Assembly: GCF_003289925.1 (NCBI RefSeq)
Contig: NZ_QLZQ01000003.1
Coordinates: forward strand, 186,001-250,000
Direction of reading: 5' to 3'
From: Planococcus maitriensis
GTDB lineage: Bacteria; Bacillota; Bacilli; Bacillales_A; Planococcaceae
Length of the DNA: 64,000 nucleotides
Part shown: positions 16,936 through 24,645 of the stretch, piece after piece
Layout: each line of letters begins with the position of its first letter
How positions within the stretch are numbered: position 1 is the first letter of the stretch
Program-made: the position numbers and the translations under genes
The notes under the pieces: model-generated
Database searches by the model: none
The model's input: the letters and a program-made list of their open reading frames with translations, nothing else
Told to the model about the DNA's origin: nothing

Positions 16936-17079
16936 GAGAATTTCTTCTATCCGCTCGACTGAAAATGTGGAAAAGCTTCATGCTTTGTAGCTCATATCAT
17001 TTGGAACAAGAGAAGGCGATAGCGAGTACTAGTTTCACCACAAGCTTTTTGACTTAAACGCTATAGGACCAGATGCTTC

Positions 17080-17300
17080 ATCGCTAGCCGGCAACTAGTT
17101 ACAGAAGCAGAACTGACTAAACGTACCCGAATCAATGGAATTTCACAGCCGCCAAGCGTAAGGGGGTGAGCCGACGCAATAAGACAGGCGCTCTTCCTGG
17201 CTTATTGCCAAAGGCCAACCCAAAGCCGGGCGGCGACTACCAAGGTGAAGCCCGAATCGAATCCAGAAACACTTCGACACGCAAACCCTAGCTATCTTCA
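17080..17300. repeat. Structured repeat element B, copy 1
   Basis: One of three copies of a conserved folded element. Nested complementary arms are visible: outer GCCGCC (17148-17153) with GGCGGC (17229-17234); middle GGGT-GA-GCC (17164-17172) with GGC-CA-ACCC (17213-17221); inner GCAATAAG-A-CAGG (17176-17188) with CCTG-G-CTTATTGC (17196-17208). Conserved flanks are CGCTAGCCGG upstream and GAAGCCCGAATCGAAT and CACTTCGACACGCAAACCCT downstream. It resembles a structured RNA or the end of a mobile element; strand of function is unknown. Confidence 0.7.
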
Positions 17301-17310
17301 CTTCTGTTCT

Positions 17311-17530
17311 ATTCGGGAAGCGATTTCCCCGCTAGCCGGAACTGAATTCAAAAAGAAAGCTATGTAAACTAGCATCATCCAATGAAATCTCTCAGCCGCC
17401 CAGCGCTGAGGGTGAGCCGACGCAATAAGACAGGTGCTCTTCCTGGCTTGTTGCCAAAGGCCAACCCAAAGCCGGGCGGCGAATACCAAAGCGCATAAAT
17501 CAATACGCGGGAAACCCTCGCTATCTCCAC
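17311..17530. repeat. Structured repeat element B, copy 2 (tandem with copy 1)
   Basis: Follows copy 1 directly and in the same orientation. The GCCGCC/GGCGGC, GGT-GA-GCC/GGC-CA-ACC and GCAATAAG/CTTGTTGC arms are all retained, the last with a G-T pair replacing A-T, so the fold survives the base change. Flanks GCGATTTCCCCGCTAGCCGG and GAAACCCTCGCTATCTCCAC are shared with the other copies, the middle of the right flank is lost. Confidence 0.7.
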
Positions 17531-17572
17531 ATAAAGAACGCGCTACATTGCATGCACTTATTTTTAGACAAC

Positions 17573-17602
17573 AAAAAATGGACTCTTCCGAAGAAGAGCC
17601 CA
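17573..17602 (-). terminator. Intrinsic terminator of the cold-shock gene
   Basis: On the minus strand TGGGCTCTTC-TTCG-GAAGAGTCCA is followed by TTTTTTG. The UUCG tetraloop is stabilising. Confidence 0.82.
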
Positions 17603-17621
17603 TTGAAAGTTTAAAGGTTAA

Positions 17622-17822
17622 TTAAGCTTTTGATACGTTAGTAGCTTGAAGACCGCGTTGGCCTTGCTCGATGTCAAAAGTAACTTCTTGACCTTCGTCA
17701 AGAGTTTTGAATCCTTCGCTTTGGATAGCTGAGAAGTGTACGAATACGTCGTCTCCGCCTTCGCGCTCGATGAAGCCGAATCCTTTTTCTGAGTTAAACC
17801 ATTTTACTTTACCTTGTTCCAT
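17622..17822 (-). CDS. Cold-shock protein, CspA/CspB family
   Basis: 66-residue single cold-shock domain that binds single-stranded RNA and DNA and acts as an RNA chaperone. RNP1 (KGFGFIE) and RNP2 (VFVHFSAI) are intact, as is the N-terminal [11 protein letters not shown]. The acidic surface ([22 protein letters not shown]) is typical of mesophilic Bacillus CspB/CspD. ATG follows GAGGAGGAAA. The upstream stretch before the next divergent gene is over 200 bases, leaving room for a long 5' leader as in other csp genes; a hairpin lies just before the ribosome binding site. Confidence 0.95.
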   Translation of the reverse strand: MEQGKVKWFNSEKGFGFIEREGGDDVFVHFSAIQSEGFKTLDEGQEVTFDIEQGQRGLQATNVSKA

Positions 17823-17837
17823 GTGTGTTTCCTCCTC

Positions 17838-17853
17838 GTATGCTAATGCATAC
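17838..17853 (-). promoter_or_regulatory. Hairpin directly upstream of the csp ribosome binding site
   Basis: GTATGC-ATTA-GCATAC on the minus strand ends one base before GAGGAGG. A small stem here could shape ribosome access and might be temperature sensitive; this is inference only. Confidence 0.45.
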
Positions 17854-18036
17854 ATTGTATTACTATCCTTGCTCAAATCCTTCAGATAAAATCTGATACT
17901 TAATGAAAAGCCATCGAACAAAAATAATTCTTCCTTAGAATAGCATGGTACTTCTTAGAATGCAAGGATTAAGTTTGGTTGGCTCTTTTCAGTGCCATTC
18001 GTTATTGTTAATTGATGAAGGATGGGAGGGGAATCC

Positions 18037-18558
18037 ATGCAGCGGATCATGGTGATAGGTGTATCGGCGGGAGCCGGAAAGTCCACGTTTGCAAAGCGTC
18101 TGGGGGAAGTGATGGAGTTGCCGGTGAATCATTTGGATGCGTATTATTGGAAGCCGGGATGGATCGAAACCGATAAAAAAGAATTTCGGCACAAACAGCA
18201 GGAGCTGGCGAATGGACCGCGCTGGATCATCGAAGGGAACTATAACAGCACAATCGACATTCGCTTGCCGGCATGCGATGCACTTATCCAATTGCAGCTG
18301 CCGCTTTGGCGATGTTTATGGCGTGTGATGAAAAGGCGCATCCAATATCACAAAAAGAAAAGGCCGGATATGGCACCGGGTTGCCCTGAGAAACTGGATG
18401 GGGAATTCCTGAAGTTCATCGTGACAACTTATCGCGGACGCCAAATAGCGCAGCGACATTTAATAGAAGGATTTGTTAGGAAGTATCCTGAAAAACAGGT
18501 GTATATTCTTCGTAATCAGCAGGAGATCGATGCTTTTCTAATACAAGTCGATAAATAG
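18037..18558 (+). CDS. P-loop NTPase, FlaR-like (DNA topology modulation protein family)
   Basis: 173 residues with a Walker A at residues 7-16 (GVSAGAGKST), the substrate-side strand NHLDAYYWKPGW, WIIEGNYNSTIDIRLPACD, a basic helix region LWRVMKRRIQYHKKKRPDM that could form the lid, and a C-terminal VYILRNQQEIDAFL. This order matches the FlaR/adenylate kinase-like group often annotated as topology modulation protein. Probably a small nucleotide or nucleoside kinase; the true substrate is not known. ATG chosen after GGGAGGGG rather than an in-frame ATG 15 bases upstream that overlaps that site. Confidence 0.75.
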   Translation: MQRIMVIGVSAGAGKSTFAKRLGEVMELPVNHLDAYYWKPGWIETDKKEFRHKQQELANGPRWIIEGNYNSTIDIRLPACDALIQLQLPLWRCLWRVMKRRIQYHKKKRPDMAPGCPEKLDGEFLKFIVTTYRGRQIAQRHLIEGFVRKYPEKQVYILRNQQEIDAFLIQVDK

Positions 18559-18651
18559 TTTCAATTTTACAGTCAATTGAAAAAACTTGGAGACGATGGA
18601 TAGGGAACATGGTATTCTGATAGTACGATAGAGATGAGGGGGGAACGGGCT

Positions 18652-19368
18652 TTGAAAGACCATCTATATGAAGGCACACTGACCAATGTGCGCTTGCACA
18701 AGCAGGTGCCAATGTATATGAAGCGCCTGTACCTGGAGGATTTGGCTGAAATCGAACGGGTTCAGCAAACGGTCATCGACTCGCTGCCAGAGAAAAATAC
18801 GTTGCAGCCGTTATCGACCGAAGAATTTTTATTTATTTTGAATCATCATGGACTGATGGTCGGTGCATTTGTGGAAGGGGAACTTGTGGCTTTTCGGGCA
18901 CTGCTCGTCCCGGAAATTGACGCGGAGCATCTCGGGCGCGATATCGGACTCTCGGAAGAGGAACTTGGCGATATGATCTATCAGGAAATTTCGGCTGTCG
19001 CTCCCGATTACCGGGGAAATCGCCTTCAGCAGAAGTTGGCCGAAGTGGTCATGAAGGAATTGAAGAAGCTGGAGAAGAAATTCCGCTACGTGGCCTGTAC
19101 GGTGGCACCGATGAATATTCCAAGCCTGAAAGATAAATTTACGCAGCAGATGCACATCGCTGCGTTAAAAAGGAAGTACGACGGGCTGGAACGCTATATC
19201 CTGGTGAAAGATCTCGAGCAGCCGAACGCAGATTACGGAAATCAAATCACGGCACCACTCGATGATCTACAGAAGCAAAAGGACTTGTTAAATGAGGGGT
19301 ATGTTGGAATCGGTTTTCAGATGGTTAAAGGCTTCCATGCACTGCAATTTGCCAAACCTCTTAGATGA
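18652..19368 (+). CDS. GNAT-like acetyltransferase
   Basis: 238 residues. A GNAT core runs about 15-150: FLFILNHHGLMVGAFVEGELV, then AVAPDYRGNRLQQKLAEVVM, where R-G-N-R-L-Q stands in for R-x-x-G-x-G, so the acetyl-CoA loop is atypical. The C-terminal 80 residues (KRKYDGLERYILVKDLEQP, ITAPLDDLQKQKDLLNEGYVG) are an extension seen in some Bacillota relatives. TTG start after GAGGGGGG. It precedes the MurE-like ligase gene by 103 bases on the same strand; a shared role is possible but unproven. Confidence 0.65.
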   Translation: MKDHLYEGTLTNVRLHKQVPMYMKRLYLEDLAEIERVQQTVIDSLPEKNTLQPLSTEEFLFILNHHGLMVGAFVEGELVAFRALLVPEIDAEHLGRDIGLSEEELGDMIYQEISAVAPDYRGNRLQQKLAEVVMKELKKLEKKFRYVACTVAPMNIPSLKDKFTQQMHIAALKRKYDGLERYILVKDLEQPNADYGNQITAPLDDLQKQKDLLNEGYVGIGFQMVKGFHALQFAKPLR

Positions 19369-19471
19369 GCGGTAATTTTTAAAAAAGCGTCTCGAATTGT
19401 GGAACAATAAAGCGCTTTCCTGTAAAATTATCAGAAATTCACATAAATTCATCTTCAAGAGGAGTTACGAT

Positions 19472-20971
19472 ATGAAGTTGCAATTTGCACGAATCCCCGG
19501 GATACGCATATTGAAAACGTTCGGTCCAGAGTCTGCGGACATCCAGTCGATTGTCTACAATTCTTCGGCTGCACGGGACGGTTCTGCATTCTTTTGCGTC
19601 ATCGGGGAGAACACGGATGGACATTTATACATAGAGCCGGCGATCGGAAATGGCGCACGTGCAATCATCGGCTCCAATCAGGAAATTCTGTCGCGGCAAG
19701 CAAAGCATCACCCGACTGTCAGTTTTGTGCTCGTGGCGGATGTGCGCAATGCACTCGCGCATACGGCAGATTTCTTTTTCGGATCGCCACAGCAAGAGCT
19801 GTTCAAGATCGGCGTGACGGGAACGAATGGCAAGACCACGACCGCTACATACGCCCGCAATTTATTCAACCTGCTCGGCACGCCATGCGGGTTTATCGGT
19901 ACGACAGGTGTCGAAACGGCTGAAGGTAAAGTGCCTTTTGAGAAAAGCACGCCGACAACGCCGATTGCATCAGACATCCATCAGATTTTCTCCATGCTGG
20001 TCGATGCCGGCACGAAGGCAGTCGCCATGGAAGTGTCCTCGACCGCACTGGATCAGCAGCGGGTGGGGGGAATCGTTTTCGATGTAGCCATCCATACAAA
20101 TCTATCCGAGGAACATCTGGAATACCATAAGACTTTCGAACACTACCGGGAGTCCAAACTGAAATTGTTCGAGCGCGCAAAAGCGGCAGTCGTCAATCTG
20201 GATGATCCAGGATTGAGCGAGGGTATCTTAGCAGTGGCCGATTATCCGGTGCTGAGCTATAGCCATGATTCGTCGAGCGGCGCCGACCTCATTTGGGGAA
20301 ATTACAGCGCGTCTGCACAAGGCATGCGTTTTGAATTGAATTATAGAGGCGATGTCCGGATAATCGAAGCTCCGTTATTCGGCGATTATAATGCCACGAA
20401 TTTGACGGCAGCGATTGCGGCGGCATTGCATGCAGGGCATTCGATTGACCGGATAATTGAAGTCTTGCCGGAAATGCCTCAAGTGGAAGGGCGCTTCCAA
20501 GTGATCAGGGGCCCTGAAGAACGGACGATCATCCTCGATTATGCACACACTCCAGTCGCAATCGATGCGGTATTGACCGAGGCCCGTAAATTGCCTCACC
20601 GCCGTTTGATTGCACTCATTGCAGGCATCGGCATCCGGGATTTCGCCAAGATGCCGAAAATGGCGAAAGCGTCTGAAGGAAAAGCGGATGTCTTGGTCGT
20701 TACGGTCGACCATCCGGGCTACAACGATCCGGAAGAAGTTGTTTCGGAAGTGATCAAAGGATTCAGTGTGCCTTACATGCAAAAGGTGCTGAAGGCGCCG
20801 ACGCGTAAACAGGCAGTGGAAAAAGCGCTCGAAGAAAGTGGCCCCGAAGACATCGTCTTATTGTCGAGCGGCTGCATCAATGGCGCGCAAATCATCAAAG
20901 GGGAACATATCCTGCATTCGGATGAAGCGATAATCGAAGCGTTCTTCTCGAGCAAAACCGGGGAATTTTAA
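19472..20971 (+). CDS. MurE-like Mur ligase with altered substrate motifs
   Basis: 499 residues with the three Mur ligase domains: UDP-binding N-terminus, central ATPase with GTNGKTTT at 117-124 and the carbamylated-Lys region, and a C-terminal domain. MurE adds the third residue to UDP-MurNAc-L-Ala-D-Glu. Conserved: STPTTP, MEVSSTALDQQRV, HTNLSEEHLEYH, EGRFQVI, DYAHTP. Altered: the C-terminal box is DHPGYNDPE where meso-DAP enzymes have DNPR, and the usual GCGGDRDRGKRP is GIGIRDFAKMPK. It is probably a paralogue, not the essential MurE, since no mraY/murD/division cluster is near. ATG follows AAGAGGAG. Confidence 0.72.
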   Translation: MKLQFARIPGIRILKTFGPESADIQSIVYNSSAARDGSAFFCVIGENTDGHLYIEPAIGNGARAIIGSNQEILSRQAKHHPTVSFVLVADVRNALAHTADFFFGSPQQELFKIGVTGTNGKTTTATYARNLFNLLGTPCGFIGTTGVETAEGKVPFEKSTPTTPIASDIHQIFSMLVDAGTKAVAMEVSSTALDQQRVGGIVFDVAIHTNLSEEHLEYHKTFEHYRESKLKLFERAKAAVVNLDDPGLSEGILAVADYPVLSYSHDSSSGADLIWGNYSASAQGMRFELNYRGDVRIIEAPLFGDYNATNLTAAIAAALHAGHSIDRIIEVLPEMPQVEGRFQVIRGPEERTIILDYAHTPVAIDAVLTEARKLPHRRLIALIAGIGIRDFAKMPKMAKASEGKADVLVVTVDHPGYNDPEEVVSEVIKGFSVPYMQKVLKAPTRKQAVEKALEESGPEDIVLLSSGCINGAQIIKGEHILHSDEAIIEAFFSSKTGEF

Positions 20972-21051
20972 CGGCAAGGGTCGCTTTTTCCGGATGGAAT
21001 GTGTTTAATAGAAGAGAGGCTAGTTAAAGAATAAGAATTGGAGTGAATGGA

Positions 21052-22434
21052 ATGCAGTATCGTACAGAAAAAGACACGATCGGTGAAATTCAAGTTGAAG
21101 CTGACAAAATGTGGGGTGCGCAAACCCAGCGCAGCGTCCAAAACTTTGCCATCGGCACAGAACGTATGCCCCATGAAGTGGTCATGGCATTCGCTCAATT
21201 GAAAAAAGCGACAGCCAAAGCGAACCATAAGCTCGGCAAGATGTCCGACGCGAAAATGCGCGCAATCGAAACAGCTGCGAACGAAGTGATCGAAGGCAAA
21301 TGGAACAACCATTTCCCGCTCGTCGTTTGGCAGACAGGAAGCGGCACGCAGTCCAATATGAACATGAACGAAGTATTGGCGCGCCGCGGCAACGAAATCC
21401 TGGCGGAACAGGGATCGGATGAAAAACTTCACCCGAACGATGATGTCAATATGTCCCAAAGCTCGAACGATACATACCCGACGGCAATGCACGTTGCCGG
21501 TGTTCTGGCTGTGACGGAGCAATTGATCCCAGCGGTCCAGAAATTGAAAGCGACTTTGGATGAAAAAGCGAAGAAATTCGACGATGTCATTAAAATCGGC
21601 CGCACGCACTTGCAGGATGCGACACCGCTTACTTTGGGCCAGGAAATCAGCGGCTGGCGCCATATGCTTGAGAAAAGCGAACGCATGATCAAAGAAAGTG
21701 TCGAGCATATGCGTGAACTCGCAATCGGCGGAACGGCAGTCGGTACAGGCATCAACGCAGATCCGAAATTCGGCGGTTACGTTGCGGAATTCATCGCAGA
21801 AGCAGTCGGCACGGAATTCACTTCAGCTGAAAATAAATTCCATGCACTGACAAGCCACGATGAAATGGTCTATACGCACGGAGCGGTCAAAGCGCTTGCG
21901 GCGGATGCGATGAAGATCGCCAACGACGTGCGCTGGCTCGCGAGCGGGCCGCGCAGCGGCATCGGCGAAATCACGATCCCGGCTAATGAGCCAGGAAGCT
22001 CGATCATGCCAGGGAAAGTCAACCCGACACAAAGTGAAGCGTTGACGATGGTATCAGCCCAGGTCATGGGCAACGACGCAGCAATCGGATTTGCGGCGAG
22101 CCAAGGAAACTTCGAATTGAACGTCTTCAAGCCGGTCATTGCGTACAATTTCCTGCAATCGGTGCGCCTGTTGACGGATTCGTTGGTTTCTTTCAACGAT
22201 AACTGCGCAATCGGCATCGAAGCGAATTTGGACGTCATCGAAAGCCACGTGAAGAATTCCTTGATGCTCGTCACATCGCTCAACCCGCATATCGGTTACG
22301 AAAAAGCGGCAGCGATTGCGAAGCAAGCACATAATGAAGGAACGACGCTGAAAGAATCAGCGGTCAAGAGCGGCCATTTAACGGCGGAGCAATTCGACGA
22401 ATGGGTGCGCCCGGAGAATATGGTAGGAAAATGA
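21052..22434 (+). CDS. fumC: Fumarate hydratase class II
   Basis: 460-residue iron-independent homotetrameric fumarase of the TCA cycle, interconverting fumarate and L-malate in the cytosol. Full set of class II marks: [48 protein letters not shown] and the superfamily signature [13 protein letters not shown]. Length is standard. ATG is chosen over an upstream in-frame GTG because GGAG lies nine bases before it. A good terminator follows; the gene appears monocistronic. Confidence 0.96.
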   Translation: MQYRTEKDTIGEIQVEADKMWGAQTQRSVQNFAIGTERMPHEVVMAFAQLKKATAKANHKLGKMSDAKMRAIETAANEVIEGKWNNHFPLVVWQTGSGTQSNMNMNEVLARRGNEILAEQGSDEKLHPNDDVNMSQSSNDTYPTAMHVAGVLAVTEQLIPAVQKLKATLDEKAKKFDDVIKIGRTHLQDATPLTLGQEISGWRHMLEKSERMIKESVEHMRELAIGGTAVGTGINADPKFGGYVAEFIAEAVGTEFTSAENKFHALTSHDEMVYTHGAVKALAADAMKIANDVRWLASGPRSGIGEITIPANEPGSSIMPGKVNPTQSEALTMVSAQVMGNDAAIGFAASQGNFELNVFKPVIAYNFLQSVRLLTDSLVSFNDNCAIGIEANLDVIESHVKNSLMLVTSLNPHIGYEKAAAIAKQAHNEGTTLKESAVKSGHLTAEQFDEWVRPENMVGK

Positions 22435-22440
22435 TGCAGG

Positions 22441-22468
22441 CAGCCGGGATTTTCCCGGCTGTTTTTTT
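22441..22468 (+). terminator. Intrinsic terminator of fumC
   Basis: CAGCCGGGA-TTT-TCCCGGCTG followed by T7. Confidence 0.92.
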
Positions 22469-22528
22469 GTGGAACAAGGAGTTTCGCGGCAGGAAATAGA
22501 AGTAGAGGAGAACGAGAGTGATGAAATC

Positions 22529-22735
22529 GCTCCAGGCGGACGCTTTCGGGCCCACAGGATGTGGGGCGTGCAACTGGTGCGACAGGACGTCGCACTGCCA
22601 GTTGCCAAGGCAAGATTCATGTCGCGCCGTCGCTATGCGCCGTCACTGCTCCTGCAGGAAGCGAATCGTGCTTGACACGATTCAACGCAGCAGCGCAGCG
22701 ATGTGGGAGCACATCTTTGCGCTTCACCCCCGTCT
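22529..22735. repeat. Hairpin-rich intergenic repeat cluster
   Basis: The 324-base gap after fumC holds no credible gene but several perfect stem-loops: CAACTGG..TGCGAC/GTCGCA..CCAGTTG (22570-22605), GAATCGTG-CTTGA-CACGATTC (about 22661-22682), and GATGT/ACATC near 22700. The opening CGCTCCAGGCGGACGCTTTC is a phrase I recall from dispersed intergenic repeats of Bacillaceae. CGATGTGGGAGCA is shared with the 28.4 kb repeat. Confidence 0.6.
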
Positions 22736-22792
22736 ACTCTTTCATTAAGACTATTAATAGCAAGACACAAGAAATTACAGAAGAGGTGCAGT

Positions 22793-23455
22793 ATGCAAAA
22801 ACCATTTATTACTTCATGGAGCGGCGGCAAAGACTCCGCTTTGGCTTTCTTTAGGGCAGTTCAGCAAGGGCACGTGCCGATTGCGTTGTTCACCATGTTT
22901 GAAGAAGATGGGGAACGCTCGAAATCCCATGGATTGAAAAAGCAGATCTTGTCAGCCCAAGCGGAACGGATGGGCTTGCCTTTAGTGATCGGCCAAGCCG
23001 ACTGGGCAGGATATGAAGAGGAATTCATCCGTCATCTGCAGAATTTCAAAGAACAAGGCATCGAAATGGGCGTCTACGGGGATATTGACCTGCAGGACCA
23101 TCTTGATTGGGTCGAAAAAGTGAGCGGGAAGGTAGGCCTCGACGTCTTGCATCCGCTATGGCAAGAAGCCCGCCGGTCGCTGTTGGAAGAGCTGGTAGAA
23201 GAAGAGTTCAAAGCCGTCGTTACAGTGGTTGACACTGCACGTGTCGGAGAGGAATTTCTCGGTCGCGTTTTCACCCGCGAGCTGATCGAAGAGCTGGAGT
23301 CACTCGGCATCGATGCCTGCGGAGAGGAAGGGGAATTCCACACCACATTGGTGGATGGCCCAATTTTTGTTGAACCGCTGCCTGTAGAGTTCGGCGAGAT
23401 TATTCGTAACGGACAGTATTCGATGCTTGAGGTGAAACTTCAAACAGGGGAGTGA
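22793..23455 (+). CDS. Dph6-like ATP pyrophosphatase (PP-loop)
   Basis: 220 residues of the diphthine-ammonia ligase related family (adenine nucleotide alpha-hydrolase fold). The PP-loop SGGKDSALAFF starts at residue 9 and binds ATP; the second conserved block GEEGEFHTTLVDGPIF is the signature of the Dph6/MJ0570 subgroup. In eukaryotes Dph6 amidates diphthine on EF2; bacteria lack diphthamide, so the bacterial substrate is unknown. ATG after AGAAGAGGTG; seven bases or so separate it from the next GNAT gene, so they form an operon. Confidence 0.82.
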   Translation: MQKPFITSWSGGKDSALAFFRAVQQGHVPIALFTMFEEDGERSKSHGLKKQILSAQAERMGLPLVIGQADWAGYEEEFIRHLQNFKEQGIEMGVYGDIDLQDHLDWVEKVSGKVGLDVLHPLWQEARRSLLEELVEEEFKAVVTVVDTARVGEEFLGRVFTRELIEELESLGIDACGEEGEFHTTLVDGPIFVEPLPVEFGEIIRNGQYSMLEVKLQTGE

Positions 23456-23461
23456 TGGAAT

Positions 23462-24457
23462 GTGATCCAGATCATCAGTGTAGAAGAAAAGCACATCCGC
23501 CAAATGTCTGCGTTGCTTTCAAAGCGCCAGGCAAGGGAGCGGAAGATTTTCCCGTACCTGCCGGATAAGTTCGAGGAAATCGACGAGACGGAGATGGTCA
23601 TCCGTAAATTACTCGAGCGCCCATATGCCAGCGGAGTGGTCGCTGTCCGCGGCATTGATGTAATCGGATACCTCATTTACGAATTCAAGGAGGAGGCGCA
23701 TCGCGGCCGCTATGTGTGGATGGATTATGAATCGATCGCCATCAGCGAGCATGAGCATCCTCGCTTATTGCGCTTACTATATGCGGATGCCGGAGCGGAA
23801 TGGGTCAAGCATGGCTATTTCCACCATGTGCTGATGGCGCCGCTCGGAGATGAAATGGTGTTTGAGCAATGGCTCGATCAAGGGTTTGCCTTCGAGCAGA
23901 AGTATGCAATCCTGTCACTGGATGATTACGAACCGAAAAACGGATCGCTGCCCGAACTCGAATTCCGCCGCGGTACCAAGGCGGATGCACCGCTCCTGAA
24001 GAAAATGGCGGTATGGAACAGCATTCACCAAGCCGCAGCGCCCTCTTGGCATCCGATTACAAGGGAAACCATGGAGAATGTCCAGAAAAGCTATGTGGCA
24101 TTGACAGAAGACGAAGAAGCCTATCTATGGCTCGCCAACCAAGGCGAACAGCCCGCCGGCTTCCATGTATATTTCCGGAAGGAAGACCCTTTCAGTTTGG
24201 TGACGCCTGAAAATTGCGTAGAACTGCCCGCAGCTTCGACCAATCCGGACATGAGGGGCAGCGGCATCGGCCGCGCACTCGCCAACCACTGCTTTGGCGA
24301 ATTGAAGAAAGAGGGCTATGATTATATTTTTGCCGATTGGCATACGCCGAATCAACTGGCTTCCTACTTCTGGCCGCGTATGGGTTTCCAGCCCGTCATG
24401 GTCCGGATGTCACGCCAGATCGACCCGCGCATTTCATGGGCGCACGGTCAAGACTGA
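23462..24457 (+). CDS. GNAT family N-acetyltransferase (two GNAT modules)
   Basis: 331 residues, long enough for two GNAT domains. The first half (about 1-155) has a weak fold with no clear acetyl-CoA loop; the second (about 160-315) carries the motif NPDMRGSGIGRALANHCF and the end YFWPRMGFQPV. Mycothiol synthase-like double GNATs have this layout. GTG start after GGGGAGTGATGG. It follows the PP-loop gene by six bases and may act on the same small molecule. Confidence 0.78.
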   Translation: MIQIISVEEKHIRQMSALLSKRQARERKIFPYLPDKFEEIDETEMVIRKLLERPYASGVVAVRGIDVIGYLIYEFKEEAHRGRYVWMDYESIAISEHEHPRLLRLLYADAGAEWVKHGYFHHVLMAPLGDEMVFEQWLDQGFAFEQKYAILSLDDYEPKNGSLPELEFRRGTKADAPLLKKMAVWNSIHQAAAPSWHPITRETMENVQKSYVALTEDEEAYLWLANQGEQPAGFHVYFRKEDPFSLVTPENCVELPAASTNPDMRGSGIGRALANHCFGELKKEGYDYIFADWHTPNQLASYFWPRMGFQPVMVRMSRQIDPRISWAHGQD

Positions 24458-24546
24458 TGAAGACGCACTTTGCTTGCCGAAGAAAACTAGCTTCGTTATA
24501 CTCGTAGGCGTGCTGGAAATGACGACATTTCCCGGGCCTCTTACAG

Positions 24547-24578
24547 AAAAACTACATTTCTTTGTAGTTTTTTCTTTT
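24547..24578 (+). terminator. Intrinsic terminator
   Basis: AAAAACTAC pairs with GTAGTTTTT across an 8-base loop, then a long T-rich run. Confidence 0.7.
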
Positions 24579-24645
24579 TTTGTGGTTAAAACAAGGGAGC
24601 CGAAGGGAAGGAAAGAAAGGGATTAACTAATTTGAGGGGGATTCG

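Noticed and set aside
16655..16990. Open frame in the repeat region after the miniprotein gene
   Set aside because: Basic, low-complexity product read from repeat DNA that also occurs at 48.7 kb, where the frame is not kept.
17080..17530. Element B as a c-di-AMP (ydaO/yuaA) riboswitch
   Set aside because: GGGGGTGA and CCCGAATC phrases recall ydaO, but their order and the nested helices do not match its pseudosymmetric fold, and no wall or potassium gene lies downstream.
22469..22792. Several overlapping open frames after fumC
   Set aside because: They come from palindromic repeat DNA, which opens frames on both strands; no codon pattern or start site supports them.
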